This document shows, in pieces, positions 8,736 through 16,413 of a DNA stretch of 42,566 bases. The translations under genes and the position numbers were made by a program. Position 1 is the stretch's first letter. Every line of letters begins with the position of its first letter. The notes below the pieces were generated by a model that searched no databases, was not told where the DNA came from, and saw nothing but the letters and a program-made list of their open reading frames with translations. The stretch lies in NCBI GenBank assembly GCA_947177445.1, contig CAMWUL010000024.1, positions 1 to 42,566 of the forward strand. The letters run 5' to 3'. Origin of the DNA: an uncultured Lachnospiraceae bacterium. Its GTDB lineage: Bacteria; Bacillota; Clostridia; Lachnospirales; Lachnospiraceae.

Positions 8736-9151
8736 CTGATTGATCCTCCTCCAAATCCCAGCGGCAGAAGCTCCTTCAGGTCATATTCCTGAAAATCCTC
8801 CGCACTCTTTGCCACGATCACCTTAAAATCCTCTTCTGCAAATTCCTGCAGCACCTGCCGGCAGATACCGCAGGGATAGGCATAATCCTCGGGCTGCCTT
8901 CCCTCCATGCCGCCGGAAATGGCTATGGCCCTGAATTTCCTCATCCCCTGAGCCACAGCCTGAAAAACCGCTGTCCGCTCCGCACAGTTTGTGGCTCCGT
9001 AGGACGCATTTTCAATATTGCAGCCCTGGATCACCTGTCCGTCCGCCGAAAGCAATGCGGCCCCAACGGCGTAATGGGAATAGGGTACATAGGCCCGGCT
9101 GCGTGCCTCCAGCGCTTTGAGAATCAGCATCTCTCTCTCTGTTTTATCCAT
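8732..9151 (-). CDS. cdd: Cytidine deaminase
   Basis: Hydrolytic deamination of cytidine and deoxycytidine to uridine forms (pyrimidine salvage, cytoplasm). At 139 residues it is the size of the small homotetrameric CDA. The zinc site is complete: CNIENASYGATNCAERTA (first Cys and the catalytic Glu of CAE) and the PCGICRQVL pair of cysteines. The VPYSHYAVGAAL substrate motif is near the N-terminus. It follows punA with a 1-bp gap, and its ribosome binding site (a G-run) lies within the end of punA, so translation is probably coupled. It overlaps the amidohydrolase by 4 bp. Confidence 0.95.
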   Translation of the reverse strand: MDKTEREMLILKALEARSRAYVPYSHYAVGAALLSADGQVIQGCNIENASYGATNCAERTAVFQAVAQGMRKFRAIAISGGMEGRQPEDYAYPCGICRQVLQEFAEEDFKVIVAKSAEDFQEYDLKELLPLGFGGGSIR

Positions 9152-9152
9152 A

Positions 9153-9983
9153 TTATAGCGCCCCCATGGCCCTGACGGACTCTGTCACCAGCTTTTTAAA
9201 ATGGGGCGCCGCCATGTCCGCCGCCTCCTGAACCTCCTGATGGGTCAGCGGATTCGTCGTCATTCCCGCCGCCAGGTTGCTGATGCAGGAAATACCGCAG
9301 ATCCTCATTCCCATGTGATTGGCCGCAATGGCTTCCACCACGGTGCTCATACCAACGGCGTCGCAGCCCAGGCTGCGCATCATACGGATTTCCGCCGGAG
9401 ATTCAAAGGAAGGACCCGTGAGCTGAGCATATACGCCTTCCTGCAGGAAAATGCCGTTCTCCTTTGCCGCCTTTCGAATAATTCCCTGAAGCTCCCTGTC
9501 ATATACAGTGCTCATATCCGGAAACCGGACACCCAGCTCATCTATATTGGGACCGATCAGAGGATTTGGTGCAAACACGGAAATATGATCCCTGATCAGC
9601 ATCAGATCCCCCGCGTGGAACGAGGTGTTCACACCTCCGGCAGCGTTGGTCAAAAATAATATTTCTGCTCCCATAAGCTTCATCATCCTGGTTGGAAGCA
9701 CCACATCGCTGACAGGGTATCCCTCATAATAATGCACTCTTCCCTTCATGCACACCACCGGCACCTGACCGATATAGCCGAAAATAAACCTTCCCGCATG
9801 CCCCGGCACCGTAGATACGGGAAAATCCTGTATTTCACTATAGGGCAGCTCAAATTCCACACGGATCTCCTCCGCATAGTCTCCCAGACCGGAGCCCAGA
9901 ACGACGGCGGCCCTGGGAACAAAATCCGTCTTCTCTCTGACGCATTCATAACATCTCATAAGCTTTTCATACTCTGCACTCAT
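9153..9983 (-). CDS. punA: Purine nucleoside phosphorylase (trimeric type)
   Basis: Phosphorolysis of inosine/guanosine-type nucleosides to free base and (deoxy)ribose 1-phosphate. Motifs of the PNP/MTAP trimeric family are visible: VVLGSGLG (phosphate loop), TVPGHAGRF, KGRVHYYEGY, LTNAAGGVN, the base pocket around GPSFESPAEIRMM, and DAVGMSTVVEAIAANH. I chose the ATG at 9983 (276 aa) because AGGAGG lies 8 nt upstream. A longer frame from a TTG at 10037 has no binding site and adds an unconserved-looking 18-residue stretch. It is the first gene of the salvage operon and has its own SigA promoter. Confidence 0.93.
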   Translation of the reverse strand: MSAEYEKLMRCYECVREKTDFVPRAAVVLGSGLGDYAEEIRVEFELPYSEIQDFPVSTVPGHAGRFIFGYIGQVPVVCMKGRVHYYEGYPVSDVVLPTRMMKLMGAEILFLTNAAGGVNTSFHAGDLMLIRDHISVFAPNPLIGPNIDELGVRFPDMSTVYDRELQGIIRKAAKENGIFLQEGVYAQLTGPSFESPAEIRMMRSLGCDAVGMSTVVEAIAANHMGMRICGISCISNLAAGMTTNPLTHQEVQEAADMAAPHFKKLVTESVRAMGAL

Positions 9984-10072
9984 AGGCGGATCCTCCTTGC
10001 CGGCTTTGCTGGTAAGCCTTCCAAACTCATTGAACAATTGTTATATTTCCATTCAGTAATCAGACAACAACC

Positions 10073-10101
10073 ATTATACAGAAAAAATAATCAAAAATCA
10101 A
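10073..10101 (-). promoter_or_regulatory. SigA-type promoter of the punA-cdd salvage operon
   Basis: On the minus strand, TTGATT (10096-10101) and TATAAT (10073-10078) are 17 bp apart. The predicted start near 10066 gives an 83-nt leader before the punA ATG. I see no purine-riboswitch-like fold in that leader. Confidence 0.8.
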
Positions 10102-10132
10102 TTCATTTATGTTACAAATAAATGATTGATCC

Positions 10133-10200
10133 TGTAAAAGAAGCCGGAATCCTTTCGTTGTGCGCCGCGGCTGCTGCTGCGCATTACAAAAGTTCCGGCT
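10133..10200 (-). terminator. Terminator of spoIVA
   Basis: A long hairpin: outer arms AGCCGGAA/TTCCGGCT (10193-10200 with 10142-10149) and an inner TGCGC/GCGCA stem (10161-10165 with 10179-10183), followed on the minus strand by TTCTTTTAC. The stem could also act on plus-strand transcripts. Confidence 0.75.
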
Positions 10201-10218
10201 CTTTGTCTTTCTGCGGCG

Positions 10219-11700
10219 TTAAATGATGATGCACACCATTCCGCCGTTGCTGTCATTGACGATCTTCTGCATGGTATCCTGCAGCTTCAGCTGACTCTCC
10301 TCGCCGATCACTGCCACCTTGGCGGTAATGCCGTCGTTCACCAGCTGTTCCACTGTCTTTCCAAAAATATTCGTATTCCAGATTCCCTTTTCCATATCCG
10401 TCTGATTGATAAAGCTGATCAAATCGTCCGCCTGCTCCTGGGTTCCCACAATAGGCGCGATCTCGGTCTCAATATTGGCCCGTATCATGTGAATGGAAGG
10501 ACTGGAGGCCTTTATCTTGACCCCAAACTTATTGCCATGCTTGATCAGCTCCGGTTTCTCCAGAATAATCTCGTCCTTGTCAGGGGTTACCACGCCGTAC
10601 CCCTTGATCCGTACCATATTCACCGCATCCAGAACCTTGGCATATTCATGCTTCATGGCGGCGAAGTTCCTCAGCTTACTGATCAGCTGATATTCGTCCG
10701 CAATAGGCTCTCCCACCATTTCCGTGAGCATTTCATAGTAATAGGACTCCTCCACATCCAGCGTGACTCGGATGCTCCCGTCCGAAAGGCTGATGGTATC
10801 TGTCTTACAACGTTTTATGTATTCGCTTTCCAGATTGACAGGGTTATCCAGCACATCCCGGATCGTGCTGTAATCCTTCATGAGCAGCTTCACCTTTTCA
10901 ATCAGGTCGATTTTCATACTGTTGTCGTTAGGAAGCATTTCCACCCATTTGGGCATATAAAACTCCATGGACGATATGGGAAATTCGTACAGTACATTTT
11001 CCAGAAGCATGTGGATATCATCCTTCTTCAGCTGTTCACAGTTGACCGTGACAGCCGATACCCCGTACTTTTCACTAATCTCCGCCGCCGCCCTCTTTGC
11101 GTCCTCGGAATAGGGCTTCTGACTGTTTACCAGCACCAGGAACGGTTTCCGGAGCTTCTTCAGGGCCAGGATGGTCTTTTCCTCCGCCTCCAGATAGTTG
11201 CTTCTGGGAATTTCCCCGAAGCTTCCGTCTGTAGTCACCACCAGGCCTATGGTGGAATGATCGTTCATAACCTTATCCGTTCCCAGCTCCGCCGCCTGGG
11301 TAAAGGGAATCTCATAGTCAAACCATGGTGTTTTCACCATCCGTTCCACGTCCTCTTCCATGTGGCCCGCGGCTCCCTCCACCATATAGCCCACGCAGTC
11401 GATGAGACGCACAGACACGGCAATATCACCGTTCAGGGTCACGTTGGCCGCCTCGTTGGGAATAAACTTGGGTTCCGTGGTGGTAATGGTCTTACCTCCG
11501 GCGCTCTGAGGCAGTTCATCCTGAGCGCGGACCCTCGCATGCTCATCCTCCATAAAGGGCAGAACCATCTCCTCCATAAAACGTTTGATAAACGTGGATT
11601 TTCCCGTTCTCACCGGTCCCAGCACTCCTATGTATATTTCCCCTCCGGTCCGTTGCTGTATGTCATGATAGAGATCGTATGTATTCGATGCATATTCCAT
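10219..11700 (-). CDS. spoIVA: Stage IV sporulation protein A (spore coat morphogenetic ATPase)
   Basis: An ATPase that polymerises on the forespore outer membrane as the coat basement layer; it is mother-cell expressed in spore formers. The 493-residue length matches the family. Walker A is GPVRTGKST (residues 28-36), followed by the conserved TTTEPKFIPNEA segment, DCVGYMVEGA (Walker B/switch area) and LVNSQKPYSEDA (nucleotide specificity region). The C-terminal anchoring end is NGGMVCIII. GAGGAGG lies about 7 nt before the ATG. Flanking terminators on both sides indicate a single-gene transcript. Its presence shows the organism has, or recently had, sporulation. Confidence 0.97.
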   Translation of the reverse strand: MEYASNTYDLYHDIQQRTGGEIYIGVLGPVRTGKSTFIKRFMEEMVLPFMEDEHARVRAQDELPQSAGGKTITTTEPKFIPNEAANVTLNGDIAVSVRLIDCVGYMVEGAAGHMEEDVERMVKTPWFDYEIPFTQAAELGTDKVMNDHSTIGLVVTTDGSFGEIPRSNYLEAEEKTILALKKLRKPFLVLVNSQKPYSEDAKRAAAEISEKYGVSAVTVNCEQLKKDDIHMLLENVLYEFPISSMEFYMPKWVEMLPNDNSMKIDLIEKVKLLMKDYSTIRDVLDNPVNLESEYIKRCKTDTISLSDGSIRVTLDVEESYYYEMLTEMVGEPIADEYQLISKLRNFAAMKHEYAKVLDAVNMVRIKGYGVVTPDKDEIILEKPELIKHGNKFGVKIKASSPSIHMIRANIETEIAPIVGTQEQADDLISFINQTDMEKGIWNTNIFGKTVEQLVNDGITAKVAVIGEESQLKLQDTMQKIVNDSNGGMVCIII

Positions 11701-11729
11701 ATAAAAGCCTCCTCACGTATCCTGCTATA

Positions 11730-11758
11730 TGTATATGCGGCTTTCGGAAAAGACATAC
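11730..11758 (-). promoter_or_regulatory. Possible SigE-like sporulation promoter for spoIVA
   Basis: On the minus strand CATATACA (11730-11737) resembles a SigE -10 (CATACANT type), with GTATGTC (11752-11758) 14 bp upstream as a weak -35. Family knowledge that spoIVA is SigE-controlled motivates the call. The -35 match is poor, so this is tentative. Confidence 0.3.
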
Positions 11759-11769
11759 GGGAAAAATAG

Positions 11770-11806
11770 AAAAAAGTCCCGGAAGCGCATCACTGCGCCC
11801 CGGGAC
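11770..11806 (-). terminator. Terminator of the channel-like gene
   Basis: Stem GTCCCGG/CCGGGAC (11776-11782 with 11800-11806), extended inside by a GCGCA/TGCGC helix, is followed on the minus strand by TTTTTT (11770-11775). It separates the channel-like gene from the spoIVA promoter. Confidence 0.9.
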
Positions 11807-11838
11807 CAAAACCGCTGCTGCGGGTTCTCTGTGTTCTC

Positions 11839-13050
11839 TTATTCCTCTTTGCTGTTCTTTTTCTCCATATTGTCTTCCAGCTTTTTCAGCGCGCGGGAGG
11901 CAAAGTCTCTGCCGCCTACGCCGAAGGCAATTGCAAAGGCTATGGCCAGAGCTGCCAGGATCAGTCTGAAAGCAGTGTCCACCAGCGTCTCGGCAATGCC
12001 CAGCTGCATCAGGATCATAAAGACGCCCACGGTAAGGATTGCACATTTTGCAATCAATCCATATGCCGCATGACCACTCTTGCTCAAAGCCTTGGAGGCC
12101 ATGGAGGAAGCAACAAAGCAAATGGCAAAAATCAGAACCGCGCTCAGAACCGCCGGCATATAACCGATCACGGCGGCGCCGATATCGGTCAGCACCTCCA
12201 GCTTCAGAACGTTCACTCCCTCAACCACGAAGAAGATCACCACCACCGCATTGACCACCGCACCCGTAAAGGAAGAAAGGCAGAATTTGCTCTTTACATT
12301 CTTCTCATCCTCCAGCAGCTTGGACAGTTTGTCATCCAGCCCTGCGGAAGCAATCAGACGTGTCACGATCTGACCCACAAATTTGCCGATCATGCAGCCG
12401 ATGATAATGATCACCAGGCCCACAAAAATATTGGGAATAAATCCGAAAATCAGATTCAGCATATGTACTGCAGGTGTGGAAATCACGCTGATATTCAGCA
12501 CATCCAGCGCCATCACGATCATGGGGATCAGAATCAGCACATACACTATATACGCCAGAGTGCCGGAAAGCTTCGCGCTGTTGGCCACCTGGATGCCTGC
12601 CTTCTCCTGCAGTTTATCTACACTCAGCTTGTCGAACACGGGCACCAGAAGCTGACGCACCAGCTTTGCCACAAAAAATCCTACCACCAGCACGATTACC
12701 GCTGCCGCAATGTTGGGAACATATCCCCAGATCGTATTCAGCAGACCGGTGATGGGGGAGATCACCTCTCTCATGCCCAGGGTGGAGAAAATGGCGGGCA
12801 CAAAAAGCAGGAATACCAGCAGGTGAACCAGTTTTCCGATAAATTCCCGGGTGCTTCCCGCCTTACCCTCTCCGTTAGCCGTATCCATTTTGTCAAGGAA
12901 TTCTCCCACCTTGCCCTTCCCCAGCAGCTTTGTAACCAGGGACTTCACAATGGCAGCTACCACAAATGCAGCCACCAGGATCAGCACTGCCGCAATCACG
13001 GACCAGACTCCGCTGCCTATGGCAGCGACAAAAGAAGTTAAAAAACCCAT
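11839..13050 (-). CDS. TM-helix-repeat membrane protein, mechanosensitive-channel-like
   Basis: A 403-residue integral membrane protein with about nine hydrophobic segments. Three internal repeats carry a similar amphipathic motif before a membrane helix: IWGYVPNI, IFGFIPNI and VIGYMPAV. This is the pattern of the conserved TM-helix repeat found in CmpX-like proteins and MscS relatives. It ends IAFAIAFGVGGRDFASRALKKLE, which is like the pore-lining TM3 end of MscS, but the cytoplasmic beta domain of MscS is absent. Channel activity is therefore inferred, not shown. AGGAGGAAG lies before the ATG; it is transcribed alone, from a promoter divergent to malic enzyme. Confidence 0.85.
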   Translation of the reverse strand: MGFLTSFVAAIGSGVWSVIAAVLILVAAFVVAAIVKSLVTKLLGKGKVGEFLDKMDTANGEGKAGSTREFIGKLVHLLVFLLFVPAIFSTLGMREVISPITGLLNTIWGYVPNIAAAVIVLVVGFFVAKLVRQLLVPVFDKLSVDKLQEKAGIQVANSAKLSGTLAYIVYVLILIPMIVMALDVLNISVISTPAVHMLNLIFGFIPNIFVGLVIIIIGCMIGKFVGQIVTRLIASAGLDDKLSKLLEDEKNVKSKFCLSSFTGAVVNAVVVIFFVVEGVNVLKLEVLTDIGAAVIGYMPAVLSAVLIFAICFVASSMASKALSKSGHAAYGLIAKCAILTVGVFMILMQLGIAETLVDTAFRLILAALAIAFAIAFGVGGRDFASRALKKLEDNMEKKNSKEE

Positions 13051-13103
13051 ACGCTCTTCCTCCTAAGAAATTAGTTCCTGGAAACGCCTTCCAGGATTCT
13101 TAC

Positions 13104-13132
13104 ATTTTACCACAAAAGCAGATGCACCGCAA
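13104..13132 (-). promoter_or_regulatory. SigA-type promoter of the channel-like gene
   Basis: On the minus strand, TTGCGG (13127-13132) and TAAAAT (13104-13109) are 17 bp apart. A small hairpin (CCTGGA/TCCAGG, 13077-13095) lies in the leader just before the ribosome binding site. Confidence 0.7.
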
Positions 13133-13174
13133 TCAATTGAGTACAAATTTTCAGAAACAGATAACAACCCCCTC

Positions 13175-13203
13175 TTGCGAACTGTCGAAAACTATTATAT
13201 GAT
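13175..13203 (+). promoter_or_regulatory. SigA-type promoter of malic enzyme
   Basis: TTGCGA (13175-13180) and TATGAT (13198-13203) are 17 bp apart. The leader of about 70 nt contains a small CCGGA/TCCGG hairpin (13231-13249). Confidence 0.7.
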
Positions 13204-13279
13204 ACTGATGTTATGATCTACAAATTCATGCCGGACAAAAATAATCCGGTTTCACTATCACAGAAAGAGGTACTGCCTA

Positions 13280-14431
13280 ATGACAACCAGCGAAAAAGCT
13301 CTTATGATGCATGAAAAATGGAACGGTAAACTGGAGACTCTGTCCAAGGCTCCGGTGAAGTCCAGAGAAGACCTGGCCATCGCCTACACCCCCGGCGTAG
13401 CGGAGCCCTGTAAGGTCATCGCCCGGGATCCGGAGGCCGTATATCAGTATACCATGAAGGCCAATACCGTGGCGGTGGTCTCCGACGGCAGCGCCGTCCT
13501 GGGGCTTGGCAATATCGGTCCCCGGGCCGCCATGCCCGTGATGGAAGGGAAAGCCGTTCTGTTTCGGGAATTCGGCGGCATCAACGCCGTTCCCATCTGC
13601 CTGGATACCCAGGATACCGAGGAGATCATCAAGGCCGTGACCTGGCTGGCTCCCGGCTTCGGCGGCATCAACCTGGAGGATATCAGCGCACCCCGGTGCT
13701 TCGAGATCGAGGAGCGCCTGAAGGAGCTTCTGGATATTCCTGTTTTTCATGACGATCAGCACGGCACCGCCATCGTAGTCCTCGCCGGTATTATCAACAG
13801 TCTAAAGGTAGTGGGCAAAAAAAAGGAGACCTGCCGTGTGGTTATCAACGGCGCCGGAAGCGCAGGAGTAGCCATCGCCAGGCTGCTTTTGACATACGGC
13901 TTCCCGCATATCATCATGTGTGACAAGGCGGGAATCATCTCCGAAAAGTCAGAAGGGCTGAACTGGATGCAGCAGAAAATGGCCAGGGTCACCAACCTGG
14001 GCAGCGAGACCGGTACACTGGCCGACGCCCTGAAAGGAGCCGATATCTTTGTGGGAGTGTCCGCTCCCGGCATTGTAACCTCCGAAATGGTATCTGCCAT
14101 GAATCATGATTCCATTCTCTTCGCCATGGCAAACCCTGTTCCGGAAATTATGCCGGACCTGGCAAAGGCCGCAGGGGCCAGAATAGTGGGTACCGGACGC
14201 AGCGATTTCCCCAATCAGGTGAATAACGTAGTGGCATTCCCCGGTATTTTCAAGGGCGCCCTGGAGGGCCGCGCCTCCGGGATCACCGAAGAGATGAAGC
14301 TGGCTGCCGCAGAGGCCATAGCAGGTCTTGTGCCAGACAGCGAGCTGAGCGAAAACAATATTATGCCCGAGGCCTTCGATCCCCGAGTGGCCCAGAGGGT
14401 AGCCGAAGCAGTCAAAAGCCACATCCGATAG
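13280..14431 (+). CDS. Malic enzyme (NAD(P)-dependent, decarboxylating)
   Basis: Oxidative decarboxylation of malate to pyruvate, linking the C4 acid pool to pyruvate. At 383 residues it is the short bacterial form without a phosphotransacetylase-like tail. Visible elements: LAIAYTPGVAEPC (catalytic Tyr), MKANTVAVVSDGSAVLGLG (catalytic Lys and malate site), the metal-binding FHDDQHGTA segment, the Rossmann glycine loop VINGAGSAGVAIA, and NPVPEIMPDLA. An Asp (MCDKAG) at the end of the second strand is more usual for NAD preference, but cofactor choice is uncertain. A GAGG-type site lies upstream of the ATG. The DUF4364 gene follows 65 bp later, probably in the same transcript. Confidence 0.95.
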   Translation: MTTSEKALMMHEKWNGKLETLSKAPVKSREDLAIAYTPGVAEPCKVIARDPEAVYQYTMKANTVAVVSDGSAVLGLGNIGPRAAMPVMEGKAVLFREFGGINAVPICLDTQDTEEIIKAVTWLAPGFGGINLEDISAPRCFEIEERLKELLDIPVFHDDQHGTAIVVLAGIINSLKVVGKKKETCRVVINGAGSAGVAIARLLLTYGFPHIIMCDKAGIISEKSEGLNWMQQKMARVTNLGSETGTLADALKGADIFVGVSAPGIVTSEMVSAMNHDSILFAMANPVPEIMPDLAKAAGARIVGTGRSDFPNQVNNVVAFPGIFKGALEGRASGITEEMKLAAAEAIAGLVPDSELSENNIMPEAFDPRVAQRVAEAVKSHIR

Positions 14432-14496
14432 GGGCACGGATATCTCCTGCGTGGACAGATTTCCGTGTGGATCGGAGAAAGACAGGAGGCAGGATC

Positions 14497-15012
14497 ATGC
14501 AGCAGGATTCTTTCACGCTTTATAAACTGATCGTGCTCTATATACTGGATCAGGTTTCCTTTCCCATAACCACCGCCCAGATCAGCGACTTCGTTCTGGG
14601 AAAGGAATATACTACTTTCCTCACCCTTCAGCAGGTCATAAGCCAGCTGACAGACGCTAATATGGTGTCCGCCCGCTCCGTTCGAAACCGCACTTACCTG
14701 GAAATTACGGACGAGGGACGGGAGACTCTGAATTATTTTCAGAACAGAATGCATTATGGGATCCGACAGGACATTAAAGCCTACCTGCGGGAAAATGAAT
14801 ATACCCTTCGTTATGAGGGTTCCGTTGAGGGCGATTATTCCCTGACCGCTTCCGGAGAATATGAAGTCCGCCTTTCCGCCACGGAAAGGGGCGCCCTTCT
14901 GGCAGGCATCACCCTCTCCGTCCCCACTGAGGAGATGGCCTCATCCATCTGTGAGAACTGGCAGAAAAAAAATGAGGATATCTATCAATATCTGATGCAG
15001 CAGCTTCTGTGA
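14497..15012 (+). CDS. DUF4364 family protein (winged-helix-like)
   Basis: A 171-residue cytoplasmic protein of a family known mainly from Clostridia. The N-terminal half reads like a winged helix: YKLIVLYILDQVSFPITTAQ, then a recognition-like helix LTLQQVISQLTDANMV and a wing with YLEITDEGRETL. The C-terminal half is a beta-rich domain (YTLRYEGSVEGDYSLTASGE) followed by helices. I chose the ATG at 14497, with AGGAGG about 7 nt upstream, over an in-frame ATG at 14467 that has no binding site. Family members have no firmly established role; a DNA-binding regulator is a reasonable inference. It follows malic enzyme and ends at a terminator. Confidence 0.85.
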   Translation: MQQDSFTLYKLIVLYILDQVSFPITTAQISDFVLGKEYTTFLTLQQVISQLTDANMVSARSVRNRTYLEITDEGRETLNYFQNRMHYGIRQDIKAYLRENEYTLRYEGSVEGDYSLTASGEYEVRLSATERGALLAGITLSVPTEEMASSICENWQKKNEDIYQYLMQQLL

Positions 15013-15034
15013 GTGCAGTAAGTCACTGCGCTGA

Positions 15035-15071
15035 AATACGCCGGATCTCCCACAAAGAGACCCGGCGTATT
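15035..15071. terminator. Bidirectional terminator between DUF4364 and rarA
   Basis: A 10-bp stem AATACGCCGG/CCGGCGTATT (15035-15044 with 15062-15071) with an inner TCTC/GAGA pairing lies between two convergent genes. There is no strong T-run on either side, so the efficiency is uncertain. Confidence 0.65.
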
Positions 15072-15076
15072 GATAT

Positions 15077-16411
15077 TCATGACCGCTTTCCCGCCCCCTC
15101 CTTCAGACGCTTCATATGCTCCCTGATCTTAACCTCATATCCATTGCCGGAGGGACTGTAAAATTCCTGTCCGGTCAATTCATAGGGCAGATACTGCTGT
15201 TCCACATAATGATCGGGATAATCGTGGGCGTATTTGTACCCGGCGCCATGTCCCAGCTTTGCAGCCCCCTTATAATGGGCATCCTGCAAATGTGCAGGTA
15301 TCGGAAGGTTACCTGTGCGCTCCACCGTCTCCAGGGCCCTGAAAACAGCCTCACTGCTGGCATTGCTTTTGGGAGCGCAGGCTACATAGGACGCAGCCTG
15401 GGCCAGAATGATCTGCGCTTCGGGCAGGCCTACACGCTCCGCCGCCAGGGAAGCACTGACAGCCACGGACAGCGCCTGGGGGTCCGCGTTCCCCACATCC
15501 TCCGCCGCACATATCATAATCCGCCTGGCGATAAATGTCACCTGCTCCCCCGCATAAAGCATCCGGGCCAGGTAATACACTGCCGCATCCGGGTCGGATC
15601 CCCTCATGCTCTTGATAAACGCCGATATGGTGTCGTAATGATTATCCCCTGTCTTGTCGTATCTGACCGCCCGCTTTTGAATACACTCCTGAGCTGTCTC
15701 CAATGTAATGTGAATTTTCCCGTCGGCGCTTCGATCCGTGGTCATAACCCCCAGCTCCAGGGCATTCAGTGCATGTCTGGCATCCCCGCCGGCAATGTCC
15801 GCCAGAAAATCCAGGGCATCCTGGTCGATCACAGCATCGTAGGCGCCCATCCCCCTGTCAGGGTCGCTGACCGCCTTCTTCAGCAGTTCCTTCACCGCCT
15901 CCACGGGAATGGGTTTCAGCTCAAATATAATGGACCGGGAGAGCAAGGCTCCGTTTACTTCAAAATAGGGATTCTCCGTGGTGGCCCCGATCAAAATCAG
16001 AGTCCCGTCCTCCACAAAGGGAAGCAGATAATCCTGCTGCCCCTTGTTGAATCGATGGATCTCATCGATGAACAATATAGTCCGCCTGCCGTACATCCCC
16101 TGGAGATCCTTGGCCTTGGCCACCACCTCCTCCATGTCCTTTTTCCCGGCCACGGTAGCATTGATCTGGGTGAATTCGGCGCTGGTGGTATTTGCGATCA
16201 CCTTTGCCAGCGTGGTCTTTCCGGTTCCCGGCGGTCCATAGAAAATGACAGAGCTGATCTTATCTGCCTTGATGGCCCGATATAAAAGCTTATCCCTGCC
16301 GATGATATGCTCCTGCCCTGCCACCTCCTCCAGGGTCCTGGGGCGCATTCTGGCCGCCAGGGGAGATTCCTTCTCCATGTTGGCCGTGCGCATATACTCA
16401 AACAGATCCAT
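15077..16411 (-). CDS. rarA: Replication-associated recombination protein A (RarA/MgsA AAA+ ATPase)
   Basis: An AAA+ ATPase of the clamp-loader-like RarA/MgsA/WRNIP1 family, acting at stalled or gapped replication forks. The 444-residue length is normal. Motifs: RPRTLEEVAGQEHI at the N-terminus, Walker A FYGPPGTGKTTLA, Walker B ILFIDEIHRFNKGQQD, sensor 1 IGATTENPYFEV, and the C-terminal tetramerisation region with RRIMICAAEDVGNADPQAL and the LPYELTGQEFYSPSGNG end. It begins 2 bp after the stop of the NYN-LOTUS gene and ends at a terminator, so it is the last gene of the run starting at the two-component system. Confidence 0.96.
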   Translation of the reverse strand: MDLFEYMRTANMEKESPLAARMRPRTLEEVAGQEHIIGRDKLLYRAIKADKISSVIFYGPPGTGKTTLAKVIANTTSAEFTQINATVAGKKDMEEVVAKAKDLQGMYGRRTILFIDEIHRFNKGQQDYLLPFVEDGTLILIGATTENPYFEVNGALLSRSIIFELKPIPVEAVKELLKKAVSDPDRGMGAYDAVIDQDALDFLADIAGGDARHALNALELGVMTTDRSADGKIHITLETAQECIQKRAVRYDKTGDNHYDTISAFIKSMRGSDPDAAVYYLARMLYAGEQVTFIARRIMICAAEDVGNADPQALSVAVSASLAAERVGLPEAQIILAQAASYVACAPKSNASSEAVFRALETVERTGNLPIPAHLQDAHYKGAAKLGHGAGYKYAHDYPDHYVEQQYLPYELTGQEFYSPSGNGYEVKIREHMKRLKEGAGKRS

Positions 16412-16413
16412 GA

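Noticed and set aside
9153..10037. Longer punA start at TTG 10037
   Set aside because: No ribosome binding site there, whereas AGGAGG precedes the ATG at 9983, which gives the usual family length.
9984..10132. Purine riboswitch in the punA leader
   Set aside because: The 83-nt leader shows no conserved three-way junction with paired loops; the sequence is A/T-rich and unstructured.
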